Shown here: positions 58,315 to 64,000 of the stretch, piece after piece
Layout: every line of letters begins with the position of its first letter
How positions within the stretch are numbered: position 1 is the stretch's first letter
Source of the DNA: Atrina japonica
Lineage: Eukaryota > Mollusca > Bivalvia > Pterioida > Pinnidae
Length of the DNA: 64,000 bases
NCBI GenBank assembly: GCA_030159075.1
Contig: BROG01000242.1
Coordinates: forward strand, 62,001-126,000
Direction of reading: 5' to 3'
Notes under the pieces: generated by a model
Told to the model about the DNA's origin: nothing
Database searches by the model: none
What the model saw: only the letters and a program-made list of their open reading frames with translations
Program-made: the position numbers and the translations under genes

Positions 58315-58860
58315 TTGTTGAAGAAGTCGAGTTGGTGGGCAGCTAGACGTTGCACTTGGCATAATACTCTTGCAATGCGTTTAGAGTATTTGGCCTTGCC
58401 TGATACCACTTTCTCTTTAGAAAATCTATTTAAAATTGGAGCTCAAACGATCGTCTTGAGCATTATAACTTTAGTATTATGTTTATTATATAAATAACCA
58501 CTAGGTCTTTGTTACTACTGGTGGACCGCTTGAACTTTCCGAGGTTATACATAAACCTAGTACCTGGTATTTTGGGGCCAGCTGATCATCTTAAACTAAA
58601 GTGATATTTGGCACTGATAGCACCATTTAAAACTCTAAATTCTTCTAAAGCTAGGATAACCATTTTTAGCCGCGGCTACTCTTAGACAGATTTTGGCAAT
58701 ACAATTTACATTGTACTTTTAGATTTATTATTTGGCCTTGTCTGATATCACTTTTTCTATAGAAAATCTATTTTAAATTGGACCTCAACTGATGAATCTA
58801 ATTGACAGAAACTATCGTCTTGAAATTATAACTTATATTATGTTTATAATATAAATTTGA
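58315..58860. repeat. Two diverged copies of a TTTGGCCTTGYCTGATA block
   Basis: 58,390-58,497 and 58,730-58,857 share TTTGGCCTTG, AGAAAATCTATTT, AAATTGGA and ATTATGTTTATWATATAAAT. A partial relative (ACTATCGTCT, ATTATGTTTATTATAT) lies at 47,970-48,040, just before the acceptor of Rab exon 4. Confidence 0.6.
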
Positions 58861-58861
58861 C

Positions 58862-59096
58862 TTTCTGTGTACCAAGTGGTTTTTTCCAGTTAACTTGCCG
58901 GAGGCTGGTTGTCTCTTCCTGTGTAAATTGTAACCGGGTTCTCTCCTTTGTCATGCAAAACCGACTGCCATCATATATACTGACTGACAGGCCGAAATTC
59001 TGTCCCGTTTACCAAAACAGTCACTTAAAATCAAGACAGAAATTCGGCCTAACTGACTGAAAGAAATAGTTAGATGTGGCATAAAGCACCATTAAA
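58862..59096 (+). mobile_element. SINE of the first family, interrupted by a MITE
   Basis: GTACCAAGTGG, CCAGTTAACTTGCCGGAGGC, GGGTTCTCTCC, then after the insertion GTTAGATGTGGCATAAAGCA CCATTAAAAATAAAA. The MITE at 58,990-59,050 splits the body from the tail. Confidence 0.7.
58990..59050. mobile_element. MITE, family TAGGCYGAATTTCTGYCC, copy 3 (short)
   Basis: GGCCGAAATTCTGTCCCG … CAGAAATTCGGCCTA, a 61-bp near-palindrome that looks like the two ends of the larger copies joined. It lies inside the SINE at 58,862. Confidence 0.75.
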
Positions 59097-59434
59097 AATA
59101 AAACACAGATAATCGTAAAGAAAATCTACTTGTAGCCTCGGGTTTGTCATTCAAGAATCTTACCCTTGGTTTGGTTATCCTTTGTTATACCCTCAAGGTA
59201 CGGGTAGAGTAGCCTTACGTAGGATATCATAAATCTAAGACAGGAGATAATAAGTCCTACGTTGGAGATATTAAATCTTACGACTTTCATCTAATGAAGT
59301 GAATACTTCAGTCAGAAAAACACAAATGAAATAAATGTTGAATATACACGGATAAGTAATTTAGTCACTACAGAATAACACAAACACAAAACCTGCATAC
59401 TTTTAGTTAAGGTTTCTTTTAGAATAAGTTGTGT

Positions 59435-59450
59435 GGCCCTTAAAAGGGCC
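59435..59450 (-). terminator. Histone-type 3' end stem-loop
   Basis: On the minus strand: CAAC, then GGCCCT, loop TTTA, then AGGGCC and ACA. This is a perfect 6-bp stem with a four-base loop fitting the UHUH rule. A purine-rich AAAAGAAACC follows about 14 nt downstream, where the U7 snRNA-binding element is expected. No polyadenylation hexamer is needed for such ends (family knowledge). Confidence 0.7.
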
Positions 59451-59486
59451 GTTGATTGCTCCGAAAAGCTGAATAAGAGAGAGCCT

Positions 59487-59675
59487 CTAATATCTGTCGA
59501 GTAGACGTCGCCAACGACGAACTTCTCTTTCTTTTTCTATAATCAGTCGATTTATCTTGGGTCCTACCAGAATTTATCGGATGTGTGGCCTTATTACAAT
59601 ACGTGTCCTCCGTGTAAGAATGATTCTAATGTTTCTCTCTTCAGGTTGCATCTCCATGTCGGATGAGTTATCCAT
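59487..59675 (-). CDS. Small arginine-rich reading frame ending at a histone-type stem-loop
   Basis: The ATG at 59,675 is the first after the TATA box. It opens a frame of 33 codons (MDNSSDMEMQPEERN start), acidic then basic, stopped by TAA at 59,574-59,576. The same frame continues for 28 sense codons (E-K-E-R-E-V-R-R-W-R-R region) to TAG at 59,487. Either the gene product is a 33-residue peptide or the TAA is a decay mutation in a protein of about 62 residues. It matches no core or linker histone. The compact layout (TATA, 41 bp, ATG, stop, stem-loop 37 bp later) suggests a cell-cycle-style non-polyadenylated transcript or a viral gene. Function unknown. Confidence 0.45.
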
Positions 59676-59709
59676 GATGAACTAAGACCGAGACTCAGAC
59701 AGTACTACC

Positions 59710-59716
59710 TTATATA
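59710..59716 (-). promoter_or_regulatory. TATA box for the minus-strand small unit
   Basis: On the minus strand CTCTATATAAGG lies about 41 bp before the ATG. Just upstream are CRE-like TGACGTAC/ACGCGTGACG motifs at 59,724-59,740. Confidence 0.5.
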
Positions 59717-59779
59717 GAGTTTATGACGTACGCGTGACGCATTGATTTTAGGACGAGTTTCATTTTTCCCGTCTAGACA

Positions 59780-59912
59780 TCTGGCCACTTTTTGACATCT
59801 GCCCAACTGTCATCTAGCTGCCTGTTTTTTGACATCTGACCACCTGCTTTTGACATCTGGCCACCTGTCATCTGGCCAGCTGTTTTTGACATCTGGCCAC
59901 CTGTTTTTTTAG
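59780..59912. repeat. Short tandem repeat of GACATCTGGCCACCTG
   Basis: Five to six irregular copies of TTTTGACATCTGGCCACCTG, 20-36 bp apart, upstream of the minus-strand unit. Confidence 0.85.
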
Positions 59913-60153
59913 ATAAATACTGTCACTAGTTTTTAGTATTTCTAATTCTATATGAAAATAAAACGAAATAAAATAAATTCTAGTTTTATATACCTGTAAA
60001 CATAAAAAAATAGAATAAAACAGAGTTATGAATATATATGTGTGATGATACTTCGTTTGAGTATCTATACAGTTATTTCCTTTTTATTATGAATACATAT
60101 ATACAGTTACTGTACTTCATTTTAGATTTGACAACGGAAGCATACACACGGAA

Positions 60154-60592
60154 TGGCTAATTTACCTAACTTTGATTTATTGTTAAATGGAAGACAAGAA
60201 TAGGCGAGAAGTCAAGGACAGGCACACCAGAGAGATCAACGGGGTGATGGATTTAATACAAACAGTGATTACTATGAAGTAGACACCCTGAGTGAACGTA
60301 AATCACGCAAGTTTAAAACGGCCTCGGATGTGTACCAAGTCACGTTTAAACATTTTTCTAAAGATGCCATACACTTGGCATCTGAGGTATTAGATCATAT
60401 CAAGAACAAGTGTGAAGATCGGGTTAAGATGCGAGTCAATATACATCATCCATCTTTAAAAAGTGATGTGTGGGTAGAATTTACGGATGCCAAAGACCTA
60501 GTTGCTGATCTACTCATGGAGAAAATTGAAAAGTGCAAAAGAGTAATGAAAATTTTAGAATCGAAGATGGGTCTACCACCATGTCGGTGATC
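60154..60592 (+). pseudogene. Broken frame 1 of the virus-like cluster
   Basis: An ATG at 60,154 opens a frame (MANLPNFDLLLNG start) broken by TAG at 60,201. It then stays open from 60,204 for about 129 codons, with a hydrophilic stretch followed by an alpha-helical, Lys/Asp-rich segment (VLDHIKNKCEDRVKMRV). It ends at TGA (60,588-60,590) shortly after a probable frameshift, since sense-like sequence continues in another frame (60,570-60,660). It resembles no family I can name. Same strand and style as the frames that follow. Confidence 0.45.
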
Positions 60593-61125
60593 CATGTCAT
60601 ACAACCTGCAGGCAGCGGAGGTGGAAAACGAAAATATCATCTCAGTTTTAATAAAAAAAAAAGTCATGCTTGTAATGTCTCTATTAGTCTTAATAGAACA
60701 TGCTCTAAGCATACACAGATAAACACCAGAACGTCTGTCCTATTACATGCTTTATTTCTAACTAACCAAAACTATTTACATTTAACATAACTTCGGTAGC
60801 CACAGAGCTGTCAACATTAAACATTATCAAATAAACATTAAACTGTGTATGACCATTGCAGTGGCTACATTAGAATAGGTCAGGATGACAAACTGATATT
60901 TCAGATAAGAACATTACAATGCTGAACTAGAAGAGAAGTTGGATACAGATCAAGAATATAGACAAGACCTGTTTAGCTCGTGCTATTGTACTCGGTTGTT
61001 TTCATTGTCAGAAAATTGGACTTGGAGATGGAGACAAGTACAAAAATTTGCCAACGATATTGGAAAAATTTGATTTATGGCGATGCAAGTAAACATACTC
61101 TTCAACAACGAAAAGCTCATGCCTT
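60593..61125 (+). other. Heavily decayed coding-like stretch
   Basis: Short + strand frames (GSGGGKRKYHLSFNKKK near 60,612-60,662; a Trp-rich piece near 61,000-61,060) alternate with stops. This is consistent with older coding sequence, but too broken to assign. Confidence 0.3.
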
Positions 61126-61127
61126 AA

Positions 61128-61536
61128 TGCAATGAGCCGGATGTGATCCTCAACGAGAGAGTGGACCTGAAGAATGGCAACGTTTTCGGACCGTGTTGTT
61201 ACCACACTGCCGTTAACTTAAAAGAATTCAAAACTCATGCTTCAAGTATGATGGATAGTGAGTGGGAAGTAGTTTTGAGTGAATTGGTTTTTTTCCAACT
61301 TAATAGAATCGGTAAGATCCAATGATAATTACATAGATGTCCTGGTTCCCGTTTACGTTCCTTTGGAATCCGTCGTTACACCTAAAAATCCCCGGGACCA
61401 CTTTACGTATCCCAAGAAAAAGGAAATGAAATGTCGTCAACATGAACGTTTTACTATAGAATTAATTAAGAAATATGTCTCCCTAGATGATCCCCAATTT
61501 AACTATGTCATCTCTAAAACTGAAACTCTCACATAA
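61128..61536 (+). pseudogene. Broken frames 2-3 of the virus-like cluster
   Basis: One frame (about 61,131-61,322) includes NERVDLKNGNVFGPC and DSEWEVVLSELVFF. It passes by a +1 shift near 61,310 into another (61,310-61,536) with YIDVLVPVYVPLESVV and ERFTIELIKKYVSL. The sharp changeover within a dozen bases points to one original protein with a frameshift. The beta-rich, non-repetitive composition suits a capsid-type protein, and the next frame may be its continuation. Confidence 0.42.
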
Positions 61537-61544
61537 AATACTAT

Positions 61545-61923
61545 TCAATTCAGGTATGACTCAGCTTTAGATCGATTTGTGATTGAGTTTAAAGGCCGAT
61601 CCATCTATTCATTTTCTACACATGCCACGGTATCCACCCGAGTTAAATATTGGTATGAGCAGTCTATGTCTACAGTAACATTGCCGAAAGTCAAATCGTT
61701 GATTCAGAATCGTTACCGTTATAAGTGTGGTCCCTTTTCAAACGGGTCAATCTCGCAATCATCAACATTGGGAACCTTATCATTACAATTATGTTGGCTA
61801 AAATAAAAAGTATTTTGATACCACTGAAATACAATTGAGAGATGATATGGGACGTAAAGTTCATTTTCTAGGAGGAAAAGTGATTGCCAAACTTCATTTT
61901 CGTTCGTGTGATTTAATCATAAA
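61545..61923 (+). pseudogene. Possible C-terminal half of a Polinton/adintovirus-like minor capsid protein
   Basis: A frame from about 61,552 to 61,806 (RYDSALDRFVIEF, GRSIYSFSTHA) is followed, after a shift, by 61,806-61,923 encoding a segment with D-D-M-G-R-K-V then GGKVIAKLHFR. The pattern of a charged 'R-D-D-x-G' turn followed by 'G-K-V-(I/V)-x-L-H-F-R' near the C-terminus recalls penton-like minor capsid proteins of Polintons/adintoviruses and their host-genome relatives. That is from memory of the family, not a search. At least one frameshift and a stop break it. Confidence 0.4.
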
Positions 61924-62574
61924 ATGAAGTACATCACAAGACTATGGTCAGTTGATGACCGAGAGTCATCGTGTCAACATCTTGTTTTGAACCTCTATCA
62001 ATATGAAACCTACGAAAAAATAAAATTAAACGAGAAAAGACGTGAGAAAAGAAGATATGAAAAGACCAAAGGGGTGGGAAGGGGAAAACAGAGAGAAGAG
62101 AAACAGAGAGAAGAGAAAAAAAAAGAAGAGAAACAGACAGAAGAGAGAAACAGAGAAGAGTAACAGAGAGAAGAAGAACAGGAAAAGACAGAAAGACAGA
62201 GAGATGAAGGAAAAGAAAAACAGGGACAGAGAGTGAAAAGAAAGTGGGGACGTCCACGAAAAGTATCCATAGGTAGAACAAAATAACAAAGAGAAGAAGA
62301 AGGACAGAGGGAGGGAGTGAAAAGAAAGAGGGACGAACACGAAGAAATACCTCATGATATTTTAATGTTTATACGAAAATGGTTAAGCGATTGCCGTCAG
62401 TCTCCCATGTACGGTGACACTTTTCATTCACAATGAAATGATAATAATGGTAACCGAGCAGGTATGATGTATCATGTGCATAAAGAACAACGACAACTTG
62501 CATGGAATCCTTTTGGTCATAGTGTAGACGTACCGATGATACAATTTGTGTTTCAGGACAAAAAAAAACCGTAA
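61924..62574 (+). pseudogene. Decayed 217-codon frame with Glu/Lys/Arg-rich core and AT-hook-like motif
   Basis: One frame runs from an ATG at 61,924 to TAA at 62,572-62,574 with three interior stops (62,161, 62,284, 62,434). After a globular start (YITRLWSVDDRESS) comes a purine-rich segment coding for E/K/R/Q. Then K-R-K-W-G-R-P-R-K (AT-hook-like, about 62,236-62,262) and a globular end (HDILMFIRKWLSDC … HVHKEQRQLAWNPFGHSV). A DNA-binding role is possible from the hook; the family is unknown. Persistence of one frame across 650 bp argues the stops are recent. Confidence 0.45.
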
Positions 62575-62622
62575 AAAATATGAATGATTTTTGTCTGATC
62601 TAAAAATAAATTTTATGGACCT

Positions 62623-62630
62623 TATAAAAA
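62623..62630 (+). promoter_or_regulatory. TATA box of the BIR frame
   Basis: TATAAAAA in CTTATAAAAAGGGGTGGG lies 43 bp before the ATG at 62,673 and about 50 bp after the stop of the preceding frame, a very compact, virus-like arrangement. Confidence 0.55.
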
Positions 62631-62672
62631 GGGGTGGGATTCCACATCAGGGACAATTCACTCTCAGACACG

Positions 62673-63155
62673 ATGGAAAGAACATCAAGTATTGATCCTT
62701 TATTTTCATCGACAATGGATGCTAGTCAGACCGTCACTGATAGTGCTCCCATGAACCGAGACATAATGGAAAGTGTACCACGAACCCATCGGGTAGAAGT
62801 GGATAGTGTACCGAGAGCCAATCTAATAGAAGTGACAAGGAGTCCACCTACAGAAAGAAGACAAGGTGTGACCACTTTTAAACTAAGACCTGCTACCGTA
62901 GGAGGGTTATCGTTTCCTCATGAATTAAGAATACCCTTAGACTTACCTAATTTTTGTACGTATGAATCTAGATACCTGACGTTTAAAGACCATTTGCCAA
63001 AATATATACTGGGACCTAAACAGACAGAATTAGCCAGAGCAGGATTTGTGTATTTAGGGAACAGTGACAACGTTCAGTGTTTTTGTTGTGGCGCCTGTTT
63101 AAAAGATAGGGAATGGTCCGATAATGCTTATATAGAACATCGATGTTGGTCTTAA
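62673..63155 (+). pseudogene. BIR-domain protein truncated inside its zinc site
   Basis: The ATG at 62,673 opens 160 codons to TAA at 63,153-63,155. The first 80 residues are Ser/Thr/Pro/Arg-rich without a known domain. The rest is a BIR domain: R-Y-L-T-F, A-R-A-G-F-V-Y-L-G, then the zinc ligands C-F-C-C, exactly 16 residues, and H. The fourth ligand (Cys, six positions after the His) would be encoded at 63,159-63,161, two codons past the stop, in the same frame. The zinc site is therefore incomplete in the encoded product. BIR proteins inhibit caspases or regulate division; they occur in mollusc genomes in large numbers and in large DNA viruses. No RING or second BIR follows. The position at the end of the virus-like cluster suggests an element-borne gene; an independent host retrocopy is the alternative, and its TATA box makes that less likely. 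Confidence 0.7.
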
Positions 63156-63311
63156 GATTGTGCTTTCGGTCAACTGGTGATATATAAAAAGCAAACAAAC
63201 AAACAAAAAACAATAAACAAAAACAAAACAAAATATTCTCAAGAGTAAGTTTAACTTTTTATTTAAAAAATTATCTTATTCATTGGTACGCATTTAAACC
63301 ACATGTACAGG

Positions 63312-63359
63312 GTGTCAACATAATTATGCGACCACATTGTATGTATGTAGGGTTGACAC
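63312..63359. repeat. Small inverted repeat GTGTCAAC/GTTGACAC
   Basis: Eight-base perfect arms with a 32-nt spacer, 150 bp after the BIR frame. It could be a transcript end or an element boundary; nothing decides. Confidence 0.4.
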
Positions 63360-63623
63360 ACTCTATTCAGGACTTAAAAAGAAATTGTTAACACAAGTTT
63401 CGGCTGAGAGCTGCGACGCTCTATTGAAAAATAAATAATTTTCCATTAGTGTTAATTAAGAGTTCGCGTAGCTTACGCTCTCTGCCTGAGAAACTTTATA
63501 TTTTATATTCATACGCTAGTAAGATAAATTTCGTAACCTTAACCTTTTAACGAATTTTTATTGGTTAATAGCAAAGACCTATTTTTTATTGAAGACGTTT
63601 TAGGTCCGAGTCAAGAGTCACTT

Positions 63624-63968
63624 CAGACCTGGACTCCGGACAATGAAGATCTAAAACTTTATATCATTGTTATTTTAAATTATATCAGGTAAAGCGTCTT
63701 TTACATTAAAATTGTTTAAATGAAATTTAAGTATCCAATTCATCTTTGAAATATATTTTTATGTGAATTTGTTTATTTTATTTATTCAGAAAGCAATTAG
63801 TTGTCAAAATTATCTTTACAAATGATATTTTAATGAACTTTTACCTTTCTTGAAATTGTATTTATTTTTTATTCAGATGATTGTTATTATAATTATGTCA
63901 TTTTAGACCTGGACTCCGGACAATAAAGATCTAAAACTTTATATCATTGTTATTTAAAATTATTTCAG
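63624..63968. repeat. Direct repeat of about 65 bp, 280 bp apart
   Basis: AGACCTGGACTCCGGACAAT, then AAGATCTAAAACTTTATATC and ATTGTTATTTTAAATTAT, occurs at 63,625-63,689 and 63,905-63,968 with two or three differences. The interval is AT-rich and without genes. Confidence 0.88.
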
Positions 63969-64000
63969 TCTGTTTGAACATAGTGCAAGTTTCACAGCAA

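Noticed and set aside
61934..62355. Three minus-strand frames of 86-115 codons rich in Ser, Phe and Leu
   Set aside because: Complement of the purine-rich Glu/Lys/Arg coding stretch on the + strand; low complexity, no promoter or motif.

Overview
The window reads as AT-rich nuclear DNA of an invertebrate animal, most likely a bivalve mollusc. Small exons sit between long introns with GT/AG borders. The rest is crowded with short inverted-repeat transposons (MITEs), tRNA-derived SINEs and minisatellites, and the palindrome ACATGT is very common. The phylum is inferred from repeat style and the Rab sequence; no species marker was seen.

Two multi-exon genes are supported, both on the + strand. 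Gene A (15,796-26,476, six coding exons, 376 codons) encodes an unrecognised type I membrane protein: signal peptide, ectodomain with eight cysteines, one membrane span, and a cytoplasmic tail ending in a proline-rich SH3-ligand-like motif. Gene B (38,466-48,167, four exons, 213 codons) is a complete Rab GTPase of the Rab19/Rab43 group, with all nucleotide-binding motifs and a C-terminal double cysteine. Introns of both genes hold minisatellites and transposons.

Right of about 59.4 kb the character changes. A short minus-strand unit (59,716-59,435) has a TATA box, a small arginine-rich reading frame and a perfect histone-type 3' stem-loop, but no histone. From about 60.1 to 63.2 kb lie only + strand reading frames, broken by stops and frameshifts. 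One resembles the end of a Polinton/adintovirus-like minor capsid protein. The last, behind its own TATA box, is a BIR (apoptosis-inhibitor) domain cut by a stop codon just before its final zinc ligand. I read this as a decayed integrated DNA-virus-like or Polinton-like element whose polymerase, integrase and ATPase genes are missing or lie beyond the window.

Elsewhere: about eleven minisatellites with unrelated units (18, 27, 28, 31, 38, 39, 40, 44, 50, 57 and 98 bp) cover roughly 10 kb. At least a dozen dispersed families are recognisable because two or more copies occur here. Two larger TIR elements (26,941-28,241 with a TAA target duplication, and 36,498-37,152 with CACTT) are well delimited; the first carries an exon-like coding piece. 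Stretches not listed (696-1,680; 2,985-3,940; 9,140-10,396; 12,850-13,450; 14,260-15,575; 28,440-29,930; 30,370-31,645; 34,700-36,100; 37,160-38,460; 39,000-40,060; 43,000-44,230; 52,420-53,250; 53,520-54,170) show only AT-rich DNA with homopolymer runs and no convincing gene.
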